This document shows positions 19,442-27,541 of a stretch of DNA of 64,000 bases, one piece after another. Every line of letters begins with the position of its first letter. Position 1 is the first letter of the stretch. Source of the DNA: Acidithiobacillus sp. HP-2 (lineage in GTDB: Bacteria; Pseudomonadota; Gammaproteobacteria; Acidithiobacillales; Acidithiobacillaceae); assembly GCF_015100155.1 (NCBI RefSeq), contig NZ_JACKZA010000012.1:62001-126000 (forward strand), written 5' to 3'. The position numbers and the translations under genes are program-made. The notes below the pieces were generated by a model. The model saw nothing but the letters and a program-made list of their open reading frames with translations. It had not been told where the DNA came from and made no database searches.

Positions 19442-21586
19442 ATGGACAATCGCCCGGAAAGCAAGCCGAATTCAGCCCAACTCCATCTGGTCCTTATCAG
19501 CCTTCACGGACTGATTCGCGGCCAGAATCTGGAACTGGGCCGCGATGCGGATACGGGCGGTCAGATTCTCTATGTCGTCGAACTGCTGCGTGCGCTTGCC
19601 ACAGATCCTCGGGTCGGGAGGGTCGATCTGCTTACCCGGAGGATTCAGGATGCGCACGTGGCTGATGATTACGCCCGGCAAGACGAGACCCTGCCTGACT
19701 TGCCGAAGGCGCATATTATTCGTTTTCCGGCAGGACCTGACGAATACCTGCCCAAGGAAGGCCTGTGGCCCCATCTGGATGGTTTCAGTGATCACGCCAT
19801 GGAGTATCTGCGCCAGCAATCTCCGAGTCTTATCCATTCTCACTACGCCGACGCGGGCTATGTGGGTATGCGCCTGGCCTTACAACTCGGTGTGCCTCTG
19901 GTGCATACCGGACATTCCCTCGGGCGCAGCAAGCGCCAAAGCCTTTTGGCCTCTGGAGAGTCAGAGCGCACCCTGGAGAAAAAATATCGCCTGTCCCAGC
20001 GTATCCGTGTTGAGGAAGAAATTCTGGCGACTGCCTCCCTGATCATCACCAGTACCCAGGACGAGATCGATAGACAATACGGGATGTATGATTGGGCTAA
20101 TGCTGAGCGGATGCGGGTGATTCCGCCAGGGGTTAATGTTTCCCGCTTTGAACCCGGCCCTCAACCCTCGCCGCCCATCAGCACAGAATTGCGCCGTTTT
20201 TTACGAGCACCACAAAAGCCACCTATTCTTGCCCTGTCCCGTCCTGACGAACGAAAAAATATTGCCGGTCTGATTCATGCCTATGGCCAAAATCCGGGTT
20301 TGCAGGCGCGCGCCAATCTGGTGATTGTGGCCGGAACACGCGATGACATTCGTGACATGGCCGCCGGTCCACGGCGGGTATTGACGGAAATTCTGCTGTT
20401 GATTGATCGTTATGATCTTTACGGAAGAGCCGCCTATCCCCGCTACCACCGTCCTGATGACGTACCAGATCTCTATCGCTGGGCGGCAGGCCTGGGAGGT
20501 GTTTTCATCAATCCGGCCCTGACCGAGCCATTTGGTCTGACACTCATTGAGGCGGCGGCTTGCGGGTTGCCGATCCTGGCGACTGAAGACGGAGGACCCA
20601 AAGATATTATCGCCAATTGTCAAAACGGCGTGCTGATTGATCCCCTGAATGTCGAAGAAATCGGCGAGAAGCTGCTCAGCATGCTGAGCGATAAGGCTAT
20701 CTGGAAAAGTTATGCCAAGAACGGTATTGCCGGGGTGCGTCGGTATTATTCCTGGCAGACCCACGTTGACCAATACCTGACCGCACTGGATGAATTGCCC
20801 CTCACCGTTCCTCAGCGACAAGATATTATCCCGACAGACGAACGTATTACTGCCGATCGGCTGTTGTTTCTGGGTGCCCGTTTGCTTGATCCAGCACCCA
20901 TTCCGGGGCAACAGGCAGAACTGGTCGCTATGCTGCATCGCCATCGGCGAAAAATAGCCTTTGGTTTGGTCAGTTTTCGTCCCCTCCATGAGTTGCTGGC
21001 GCTGCTTAAGCAGCGCCGCATGAACGTTCCTGATATTCTTATAACCCGTGGAGGGACCCAGATTCATTATGGTTCCAGCCTCTCCCGCGATCAGGGTTGG
21101 AGCCGCCACATTGGAGTAGATTGGCAAGGCGATCGGGTATACGACCTGCTTGCAGAAACCCCTGGCGTGCAGATTGTAGGCCGCAGCGGTCAGGGATTTT
21201 ATGCCGTGCATGGTTTCATCCATGACCATGCCGAATTTGAGGGATTGGCCGTGCTGAATGATCAGCTTCACAACTGCGATATTCCCAGCCGCTTGATAAC
21301 CCTCAATTCGCAGGAATTTCTGGTTGTACCCCAGCGCGCTTCCTTGGGGTTCGCTATCCGTTATGTGGCGGATCGCCATGACATCGCCCTCGATCACGTA
21401 CTGGTCGTCGGTAGTGCCCGTGCGGATCTCGATTTGCTGGGAGGTAATATTCTGGCTGCCCAGGTGGGCGGAGAAAAAGATCTGCAACAACATGAGGATA
21501 TTTATCAATCTCAGGCAAGTGGGCTACCAGGAGCGATGGAGGCCATCACGCATTATGATTTCCTGAGCAATAACGCAGCGATCTGA
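19442..21586 (+). CDS. Sucrose-phosphate synthase (GT4 plus SPP-like domain)
   Basis: 714 aa. Makes sucrose 6-phosphate from a nucleotide-glucose and fructose 6-phosphate. The N-terminal GT-B domain has SLHGLIRGQNLELGRDADTG (acceptor loop), HSHYADAG, HTGHSLGRSKR, and the donor-site run NPALTEPFGLTLIEAAACGLP with the conserved E-x7-E. The C-terminal region (about 460-710) is SPP-like (LITRGGTQIHYG), but its start ADRLLFLGARLLDPAP lacks the DxDxT nucleophile, so it is a non-catalytic domain as in plant SPS. Followed by a separate, intact phosphatase gene. Confidence 0.93.
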   Translation: MDNRPESKPNSAQLHLVLISLHGLIRGQNLELGRDADTGGQILYVVELLRALATDPRVGRVDLLTRRIQDAHVADDYARQDETLPDLPKAHIIRFPAGPDEYLPKEGLWPHLDGFSDHAMEYLRQQSPSLIHSHYADAGYVGMRLALQLGVPLVHTGHSLGRSKRQSLLASGESERTLEKKYRLSQRIRVEEEILATASLIITSTQDEIDRQYGMYDWANAERMRVIPPGVNVSRFEPGPQPSPPISTELRRFLRAPQKPPILALSRPDERKNIAGLIHAYGQNPGLQARANLVIVAGTRDDIRDMAAGPRRVLTEILLLIDRYDLYGRAAYPRYHRPDDVPDLYRWAAGLGGVFINPALTEPFGLTLIEAAACGLPILATEDGGPKDIIANCQNGVLIDPLNVEEIGEKLLSMLSDKAIWKSYAKNGIAGVRRYYSWQTHVDQYLTALDELPLTVPQRQDIIPTDERITADRLLFLGARLLDPAPIPGQQAELVAMLHRHRRKIAFGLVSFRPLHELLALLKQRRMNVPDILITRGGTQIHYGSSLSRDQGWSRHIGVDWQGDRVYDLLAETPGVQIVGRSGQGFYAVHGFIHDHAEFEGLAVLNDQLHNCDIPSRLITLNSQEFLVVPQRASLGFAIRYVADRHDIALDHVLVVGSARADLDLLGGNILAAQVGGEKDLQQHEDIYQSQASGLPGAMEAITHYDFLSNNAAI

Positions 21587-21630
21587 GCAAGGGAAATGGT
21601 GATCTGACATGAATGGAGCAGGAGACAAGC

Positions 21631-22506
21631 ATGATGAACGCAACAGAGGAAAACATTCCGACAGTATTACTCTGCTGTGATCTGGATCGAACCCTGATTC
21701 CTAACGGCAGCCAGACCGAATCCGCACAGGCCCGTCCTTTGTTTCGGGAGCTTTGCGCCCATCCTGCTGTACACCTGGCCTTGGTAACCGGCCGCCATCT
21801 GCAACTGGTTACCGCAGCCATTGAGCAATGGCAACTACCTGTTCCCGATTTTATCATCGGTGATGTCGGTACAAGCATTTACACCCGTGAAGAAGGACAT
21901 TGGCGTCATTGGGATCATTGGTCTGCAGAAATTGGCCCTGACTGGGGAGGAATGACACATCAGGATATTACTACAGAATTTGCCGATATTTCCGCCTTCA
22001 CCTTGCAGCCAGCTGAACAGCAGGGAATATTCAAGGTCAGTTACCAGGTGGATATGGGTATCAATCGCGACATCCTGGAATCGGAACTGCTCCGCCGCCT
22101 TTGGGGCATCGGGGTTAATGCGCGATTGGTCTTGTCATTCGATGAAATGACCGATACGGGTTTGTTGGATATTCTGCCCAGCAGCGCCAGCAAGCTCCAT
22201 GCCATAGAATTTCTCGGTCAACAGCGTGCGTATCCCAACGAGCGCACGGTTTTTGCCGGTGATTCGGGTAACGATCTGGAGGTGTTAGGCAGCCATATTC
22301 ACTCCGTGCTGGTAGCCAACGCCCATCAGGGGGTCCAGGAAGAGGCCATACGTATGGCTGCAGCGTCGGATCTGGCGGGCACCCTTTATATTGCCCATGG
22401 AGGATTTCTGGGCATGAACGGGAACTACAGCGCGGGAGTATTGGAGGGACTCGCGCATTATCTGCCCGAAACGGCGGCGTGGATGAAGTTGCCTGCTTGT
22501 TCATAA
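21631..22506 (+). CDS. Sucrose-6-phosphate phosphatase (HAD-IIB)
   Basis: About 291 aa. Removes phosphate from sucrose 6-phosphate, completing sucrose synthesis. HAD motif I is CCDLDRTLIPNG (DxDxT intact), motif II is LVTGRH, and motif III/IV is VFAGDSGNDLEVL. The cap contains IIGDVGTSIYTREEGHW, typical of SPP. ATG 21631 is preferred because GGAGCAGGAG precedes it; ATG 21613 would place that site inside the gene. Last gene of the sucrose operon. Confidence 0.92.
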   Translation: MMNATEENIPTVLLCCDLDRTLIPNGSQTESAQARPLFRELCAHPAVHLALVTGRHLQLVTAAIEQWQLPVPDFIIGDVGTSIYTREEGHWRHWDHWSAEIGPDWGGMTHQDITTEFADISAFTLQPAEQQGIFKVSYQVDMGINRDILESELLRRLWGIGVNARLVLSFDEMTDTGLLDILPSSASKLHAIEFLGQQRAYPNERTVFAGDSGNDLEVLGSHIHSVLVANAHQGVQEEAIRMAAASDLAGTLYIAHGGFLGMNGNYSAGVLEGLAHYLPETAAWMKLPACS

Positions 22507-22738
22507 AAAAGCTCAAAACAGCTGTTGTCTGGAGGGCTTTGTCACTTTCATTCAGGACCAGACTCTGCCCGTTCCAGAGATACAAATCCTGATGCAGAAC
22601 ATGGAGCAGTCAGTGTTCCGTCAAAATTGGCACGATGTGCCGGGAACTTTCGGGTAAAAATTCCGGTCTCTTCAGGCGGAGGAAAACTTCCTTCCGATTG
22701 TTTTGATCTCAGGGTTTTTTCCAGTAAGGAGGATAGCC

Positions 22739-23299
22739 ATGAAAAGAAACCCTCTCTCGAAACGCCGGTGGCTTGCCCTGGCGAGCTTACCCCTTCTCGG
22801 CGCGACAATGGCCTTGCCCATCGCCCATGCGGCGACGACCTATGTTTCAGTGGATGGTCATTCGATTCCCGTTTCTGCGCAGAGCAGGACCATTCATATT
22901 CCCGGTGGCATCATCCGGGTACAAACATTCACTTGGGGGGCGCAGGGTGTTCCCGGACATTTGCAGGTGACCGCCGGCCATCTCTCTCCAGTACAGGGGC
23001 AAGCGCTGATCAATCAGAGTTTGTGGCAGATGCGCTCCATGCAGGTGGCAATGGATCAGCAGATCGCGCAAATGAATCAGCTTATGCGCGTCTCTTTCGG
23101 TCCTTTCATCAACCCGGCATTCAATTTTCCGGAACCCGTGATGATGATTCATGGACTTTTGCCGGGAACGGAGCGGCTGACACCGGTGCATAAATCTCCT
23201 GCAACGGCTGTCTCGGCAGGTCCTTTATCTGGTCATGAGACGCTGTCGGTACGCTGGAAACATCCGGAGAAAACCGAAAATCCCAAGTTGCCCATTTAA
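22739..23299 (+). CDS. Exported protein of unknown function
   Basis: 186 aa, function not recognised. The N-terminus is a clear Sec signal peptide (KRNPLSKRRW, then LALASLPLLGATMALPIAHA with an AHA cleavage site). The mature part starts ATTYVSVDGHSIPVSAQSRTIHIPGG and is rich in His, Gln, Met and Pro, with a Met/Gln-rich helix (QSLWQMRSMQVAMDQQ). No TM segment follows. An ideal Shine-Dalgarno, AAGGAGG, precedes the ATG. The 232 bp upstream contain small hairpins (GGCAC/GTGCC at 22629-22641) but no gene that I can see. Confidence 0.7.
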   Translation: MKRNPLSKRRWLALASLPLLGATMALPIAHAATTYVSVDGHSIPVSAQSRTIHIPGGIIRVQTFTWGAQGVPGHLQVTAGHLSPVQGQALINQSLWQMRSMQVAMDQQIAQMNQLMRVSFGPFINPAFNFPEPVMMIHGLLPGTERLTPVHKSPATAVSAGPLSGHETLSVRWKHPEKTENPKLPI

Positions 23300-23310
23300 T
23301 CAAGAGTTGC

Positions 23311-23344
23311 CAGACACACCCCAAAGACCAGCTCGCGGTGTCTG
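23311..23344. repeat. Inverted repeat downstream of exported protein gene
   Basis: CAGACAC (23311-23317) and GTGTCTG (23338-23344) are perfect 7-bp arms around a 20-nt loop, 12 bp after the stop codon. There is no T tract, so it may be an mRNA-stabilising or Rho-assisted end. Confidence 0.4.
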
Positions 23345-23483
23345 AACACTAGCAGCAGATGATGATGTTGTTGGCGAATACTCCAAAGGCCTCTTGGAAT
23401 CAGGCATCTGCCGGGAGTTCGTTGCTGTTTTGAACGGATTCAGCTCCACGTTACGGGGCATTTTCAGATGTCAGGAAGCTGAT

Positions 23484-23903
23484 ATGTATCCATTATTATA
23501 TCGCAAATTTATTTTTTACCTTTTTGGGGTCATCGGGTTAAGCTGGACATCCGGTGTAGCAATTGCAGATGAGTTACTGGTGCACAAAGTGCCTGCATTC
23601 CGAATACATGAGATGGAACTGCCGGAATCTGTAGCGGGAATGCCTTTGCGTGAAATTGAAAAATGGGCGCGAGCTGGAGATCCTGCAGCAGAAAATGCCT
23701 TGGGTGTGGACTACTTGCATGGTAAAAATGTTCCAGAAAACTGGCAAAAGGCAGATGCCTGGTTTCGTAAGTCGGCCCATGCCGGGAATGCCAATGGGGC
23801 TTTTCATTTGGCCTTCGCCTATAACTTCGGCGAGGGTGTGCCGCCGAATAGGCACAAAGCCGTTTATTGGTGGCAACAATCAGCGAAAGATCGCAAGAGA
23901 TGA
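23484..23903 (+). CDS. Exported Sel1-repeat protein
   Basis: 139 aa. A signal peptide or anchor (FIFYLFGVIGLSWTSGVAIA) is followed by two Sel1-like TPR repeats: AENALGVDYLHGKNVPENWQ with KADAWFRKSA, then GAFHLAFAYNFGEGVP with KAVYWWQQSA. Sel1 repeats mediate protein-protein contacts. The start is ATG 23484, with AGGAAG upstream. A second short Sel1 protein of the same layout lies at 25993, so the two are probably related. Partner unknown. Confidence 0.75.
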   Translation: MYPLLYRKFIFYLFGVIGLSWTSGVAIADELLVHKVPAFRIHEMELPESVAGMPLREIEKWARAGDPAAENALGVDYLHGKNVPENWQKADAWFRKSAHAGNANGAFHLAFAYNFGEGVPPNRHKAVYWWQQSAKDRKR

Positions 23904-24095
23904 GTAAGTTTTGTGCTCAAGTGTATATTGAAACTCCTCGTGGTAGGTCTATTCGCGGCATTCAGGTTATTCTGGATTGGTCATCAGGGCCACACGCATA
24001 TTGAACGGATTTTTGAGTCCAGTAAGAACCGCCACTCTTTTCGTTGGCATGTCACAAACCCTGTTATAAAAAACGGAAGAGAGTGATCAGATTCT

Positions 24096-24338
24096 TTATG
24101 GGTTTTCTTCATCAAATAATTCACCGTTTCCAGAGACCAGCGCCCAGACCAAGGCTACAATCCAGCCAATAATTGTCCAGCCTAACAGCAAATCCAGTGT
24201 GGTGATGCCCAGGAAGAAAGGACTTTTCAAGCTCCAAGCCAATAACACTGGTAAAATATATATGGCTATTATTATCATAAATCCTATCATCAATAAAACA
24301 GTAAATCCCGTCGGACTGTGTAAAATCCAGTGTAGCAT
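24096..24338 (-). CDS. Superinfection immunity-like small membrane protein
   Basis: 80 aa with two TM helices. The second half, DLLLGWTIIGWIVALVWALVSG, matches the GW-x3-GW-x2-ALVWA pattern of the T4 Imm/superinfection immunity family (PF14373). T4 Imm blocks DNA entry of secondary phages, but most bacterial homologues are uncharacterised and widespread. The start is ATG 24338, with GGGGATAG upstream. A longer, broken relative lies upstream on the same strand. The 126 bp between them is AT-rich. Confidence 0.75.
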   Translation of the reverse strand: MLHWILHSPTGFTVLLMIGFMIIIAIYILPVLLAWSLKSPFFLGITTLDLLLGWTIIGWIVALVWALVSGNGELFDEENP

Positions 24339-24465
24339 TATCTATCCCCTGTAATGGCTAAGATATTTATATGACAATCCAGTATTTTTTTTTGATTTGT
24401 ACAATAAAAACCAGCGCTAAAAAGTATAATGCAACCTATTTATTGCCTGCACAATCATAGCACCT

Positions 24466-24895
24466 CTATACATCTTCATGAGAACTATAGTGTATTTTTG
24501 ATTTTACATTACCTATCATCCATGAAGGCTTGATAACAGTGATTTGCGTATCATCTATAGCATTTGGCTGCAAATCGAGCTTAATGATGGTAGTTATGAT
24601 TATTACGCCACAAACAATCATCATGCTGAACAAGCTACGTATGAAAGCTCTTTTGAAAGAAGGACCACTATTGAAGGACCTTCTTGATGCGGCTAGTTCC
24701 CAGCACCACCACCAGCCAATGACACTCCATCCAAATAGAAAATTAAAAATGTACAACTTGTGCTTGTTCCTTTTTTTTTGCAATTCCATACCACAGTGAT
24801 GGCAAAAAGTAGAATATAAGTATAGCTAGTGAAACTGCAAATATTTTTAGTGCAGAGAAATACAAAGGAAGCAGGTGGAATTCTGATCTGATCAT
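24466..24895 (-). pseudogene. Superinfection immunity-like membrane protein, frameshifted at A9
   Basis: Two frames join at a run of nine T (A on the coding strand) at 24771-24779. From ATG 24895 (CCAGGTGA upstream) the first frame reads a TM helix, LKIFAVSLAILIFYFLPSLWYGIAK. After the run, the correct family sequence continues in another frame: KRNKHKLYIFNFLFGWSVIGWWW, then a polar part and a third TM (SLFSMMIVCGVIIITTII). Eight instead of nine A would give one uninterrupted 142-aa protein. As written, the gene is off, unless slippage restores the frame or the downstream part starts alone at the ATG at 24789. A sequencing error cannot be excluded. Confidence 0.6.
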
Positions 24896-25121
24896 TCACC
24901 TGGCCTTTTTAGGTGTGACTAAAAATAGCAGCGTTTGCACTACCATATCGATGATTATTCCTGAAAGCAGAATGACGTATACTATCTAGACTCGTACTGC
25001 TGCTGTAGAGTTCCGCTATTCACAGGGAATGACTTTGTATAGGAGGGGCTGGAGGTTATCGTTTGTAACCATGTAACTGACGATGATAGGCCTGAATTTC
25101 AAATATTAGGAGAAGTTGACA

Positions 25122-25886
25122 ATGTTATGGTTGATACCAATTAGCTTATGGTTACATTTTTTACCAGCATCTGGGTCTTCACCGCTTATGAATGGTAATA
25201 ATAATCATTTTATATTGGTGGAGGGAACCAATCCTTGTTATCAATCCAAAGTAGAATTTACTTCAAATCCTAGCGATCGGGCCTATTGGAGTAGTAATAT
25301 AAACTCCTTCTCCGCCTTGACGCATGCTCAGCCGAACAATTGGATTTTAAGCCTTGGTGAAGAGAGTCCTAAAGGACAATGGCATCATCCGGTAAGCTTG
25401 GCTCAGCTTTTCGGTAAATTGGCATTTGCGCACGGCAAATATGCGATTTTAGCCCCATCCTTAAGGGTTCTGGGCTTACATGGAAGCGGTTTTGCTTCAG
25501 CAAAAAGGAACGAGGCACAAGTCCCCCCAGCGTTATCAAAACTGCTAAAAATTTCCGCTCAGGGAAATGGTATCATTCTTCGCGTGGCATCTTATGAAAA
25601 TAGACCGACCGAATATGCGCATATTGTTCGTTTTTTCTCCGCCGCTATACGCAAGACGCTCCCCGATGTAGCCATTATTGCCGAACTAGCAATGCCGGAT
25701 AGTCCAGGCTTCTGGAGCGTCAGTCAGCATACTTGGCTTAAAGACATTCAGACCACAAGTCATCTGGTGGACGGTTATGCGTTATTTCAATGTGGTCATG
25801 TCTTATATTCGAACTATTCAGGGACCTCTTCGTCTTTAATAGCTTCAGGTATCCGTCTTGCCGATGAAACCAAACAACCGTCCTAA
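25122..25886 (+). CDS. Unknown protein with signal-like N-terminus
   Basis: 254 aa, not recognised. The N-terminus (MLWLIPISLWLHFLPASG) could be a signal peptide. The rest has alternating hydrophobic strands and helices: ILSLGEES, GKYAILAPSLRVL, GIILRVASYENRPTEYAHIVRFFSAAIR and VAIIAELAMPDSPGFWSV. This spacing recalls a TIM-barrel hydrolase; that is only an impression. Two Cys occur (NPCYQ, FQCGH). The start is ATG 25122, after TAGGAGA. It is AT-richer than the flanking core genes and sits between the immunity-like and Sel1 genes. The 226 bp upstream hold no recognisable gene, only a short hydrophobic open frame on the minus strand. Confidence 0.55.
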   Translation: MLWLIPISLWLHFLPASGSSPLMNGNNNHFILVEGTNPCYQSKVEFTSNPSDRAYWSSNINSFSALTHAQPNNWILSLGEESPKGQWHHPVSLAQLFGKLAFAHGKYAILAPSLRVLGLHGSGFASAKRNEAQVPPALSKLLKISAQGNGIILRVASYENRPTEYAHIVRFFSAAIRKTLPDVAIIAELAMPDSPGFWSVSQHTWLKDIQTTSHLVDGYALFQCGHVLYSNYSGTSSSLIASGIRLADETKQPS

Positions 25887-25992
25887 TGGTCCATACTGTA
25901 GGGACCATTCAACACTTTTAAAGCCAAATAAGCGTTTTTCGGCTGAATGATATTCCTCCGCGAGCGCAACTACTGATTCGAGGAGTCCGTAA

Positions 25993-26415
25993 ATGACCAA
26001 TATGCCTGGCAAGCAGTTTATTTTTATGTGTGGCTTAATGTTGATGCCTATTGGCGCAATGGCAAGTTCCGATGCTACTTCTGCCTTATCAAGTATTTCG
26101 GTGACGGCGCACACGCTGGCCAATTGGCGTGCTGGTGCCGAACATGGTTATGGTCCAGATCAATATCGTCTAGGACTGGCGTATGCAACAGGTGATGGTG
26201 TTCCTCAAAATTTGAGTGAAGCTGCCTATTGGTGGCGTAAGAGTGCTGACAATCTTTATCCGCAGGCAGAACTTATGATGGGCAATGCTTATGCGCATGG
26301 ATGGGGTGTATCACGTGATATCAATAGGGCGATTCATTGGTGGAAGACCGCTGCGCGAAGCGAGGCCGCTGATGTGGCCCGTCGAGCCCAATTCCTGCTC
26401 GATTCCGCAGCTTAA
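25993..26415 (+). CDS. Exported Sel1-repeat protein
   Basis: 140 aa. A signal peptide (KQFIFMCGLMLMPIGAMA) is followed by two Sel1 repeats: DQYRLGLAYATGDGVPQNLS with EAAYWWRKSA, then AELMMGNAYAHGWGVSRDIN with RAIHWWKTAA. ATG 25993 has GAGGAG 8 nt upstream. Same architecture as the protein at 23484. It precedes the DUF202 array by 63 bp and could share its transcript. Confidence 0.78.
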   Translation: MTNMPGKQFIFMCGLMLMPIGAMASSDATSALSSISVTAHTLANWRAGAEHGYGPDQYRLGLAYATGDGVPQNLSEAAYWWRKSADNLYPQAELMMGNAYAHGWGVSRDINRAIHWWKTAARSEAADVARRAQFLLDSAA

Positions 26416-26478
26416 AATGCCGATGGCGTCATTGATATCCAAATTTTAGGGCAGTCAGTCAATAACAGGAGGAGAATA

Positions 26479-26820
26479 TTGCCTTATCTAAATAAGTTTT
26501 CAGCCCATAATTTTATCCTGAGGGACTGGTTGGCGCTGGATCGCACCATTCTCGCCAACGAACGAACCATCTTGTCCTTTACCCGGACAGCCTTGGTACT
26601 CATTCTTGCAGGAATGACTTTTATACGATTTTTTGGGGCGAATAGTTGGTCAGCTTTAGGTTATCTGACGCTTGCGGTAGGCGTGATCCTGTGGCTGACC
26701 GGATTCCGCATCTATTTGGGAAGAAAAAAGAACTATCATGCGTATGTAACAGAGCTGCAAACTGAAGAAAACGATGAACAGGAGAAGGGAGAAAAATATG
26801 TACCGATATCCCTACGATGA
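26479..26820 (+). CDS. DUF202 membrane protein, copy 1
   Basis: 113 aa. It carries the DUF202 signature RDWLALDRTILANERTILSFTRTAL, followed by two TM helices (LVLILAGMTFIRFF; LGYLTLAVGVILWLTGF) and an acidic tail. DUF202 proteins are related to the Vtc1 membrane subunit of yeast polyphosphate polymerase, where basic residues line the polyP path; bacterial roles are unknown. The start is TTG 26479, after AGGAGGAGA. The 3' end overlaps copy 2. Confidence 0.85.
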   Translation: MPYLNKFSAHNFILRDWLALDRTILANERTILSFTRTALVLILAGMTFIRFFGANSWSALGYLTLAVGVILWLTGFRIYLGRKKNYHAYVTELQTEENDEQEKGEKYVPISLR

Positions 26821-27082
26821 TTATAATCGCGATAAAATGGTATTGCGGGACTGGATGGCGATGGATCGGACGGTTTTTGCTGCTGCCCGCACGTTCAATG
26901 ATTATATCAAAATTTTCATAACTGCCGTTGTTGCTACGATTGTTTTTCTGGTCATATTCAATGGAAAAATATGGGATGAGGTGATTTATCTGGGATTGAT
27001 TTTTGCGGGCATGATGTTGGTGGCGGGATTGTTTTTGCTTGTGCAGGCGTATTTGCATCATCGGAATTTGCATCATGAGTAG
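26798..27082 (+). CDS. DUF202-like membrane protein, copy 2 (diverged)
   Basis: 94 aa. The signature is kept only in part: RDWMAMDRTVFAAARTFNDYIKI, so the LAxERT and SFxRT portions are lost while DRT remains. Two TM helices follow (ITAVVATIVFLVIF; LIFAGMMLVAGLFLLV), with a His-rich end (HHRNLHHE). ATG 26798 overlaps copy 1 by 23 bp and has AAGGGAG upstream. Tight overlaps imply one transcript and coordinated stoichiometry. Confidence 0.75.
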   Translation: MYRYPYDDYNRDKMVLRDWMAMDRTVFAAARTFNDYIKIFITAVVATIVFLVIFNGKIWDEVIYLGLIFAGMMLVAGLFLLVQAYLHHRNLHHE

Positions 27083-27443
27083 CCATTCAAACATTACTTG
27101 GCTGGACGCACTGCACATGGATGTCCATCGTCGTTATTTTCACTGTTACCAGAAAAAAGACCTGGTACTTCAGGACTGGCTGGCTATGGACAGAACCGTA
27201 GCAGCAAATAAACGCACACTGTATGCTTTTATGCGTACAACACTGGACTTCAACGTAACAGGTTTGATATTTATTCGTTTTTTTAAATATGGTTGGATTA
27301 TTGGCATTGGGGGTTTTTTCCTGCTGATGTCCATCCTGCTGGGCGGGTATGCACTAGCTCGATATTTTCGTGTGAAAAGTCATTATCAGAAATTTTTGCG
27401 AGAATCAGGAGATGTTAAACCAGCTGATTTATTGCAGGAATAG
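27075..27443 (+). CDS. DUF202 membrane protein, copy 3
   Basis: 122 aa. It has a longer N-terminus (ITWLDALHMDVHRRYFHCYQKK), then the signature QDWLAMDRTVAANKRTLYAFMRTTL and two TM segments (FNVTGLIFIRFF; IIGIGGFFLLMSILLGGYAL). ATG 27075 overlaps copy 2 by 8 bp. Copies 1 and 3 keep both Arg-Thr pairs and the IFIRFF helix; copy 2 is the outlier. Confidence 0.8.
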   Translation: MSSHSNITWLDALHMDVHRRYFHCYQKKDLVLQDWLAMDRTVAANKRTLYAFMRTTLDFNVTGLIFIRFFKYGWIIGIGGFFLLMSILLGGYALARYFRVKSHYQKFLRESGDVKPADLLQE

Positions 27444-27541
27444 AAAGATAATAAAATAAAACATCTTGATGCTATCGAAAGCACTGCTGACAATTAAATT
27501 GGTTGAATACACCTGCAAGTTGGCTTGAGAAAATCAGGTTC

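Noticed and set aside
20201-21508. Long minus-strand frame (435 codons) opposite SPS
   Set aside because: Antisense shadow of SPS with no recognisable domain.
22627-22642. TTGGCACGATGTGCCG resembling a sigma54 promoter
   Set aside because: The GG-to-GC spacing is 8 instead of the required 10, and the same bases form a small GGCAC/GTGCC hairpin.
24929-24990. Short hydrophobic minus-strand frame ending LVTPKKAR just upstream of the immunity-like pseudogene
   Set aside because: Only about 24 residues, no good start codon before its Met, an upstream in-frame stop; may be a remnant but cannot be supported.
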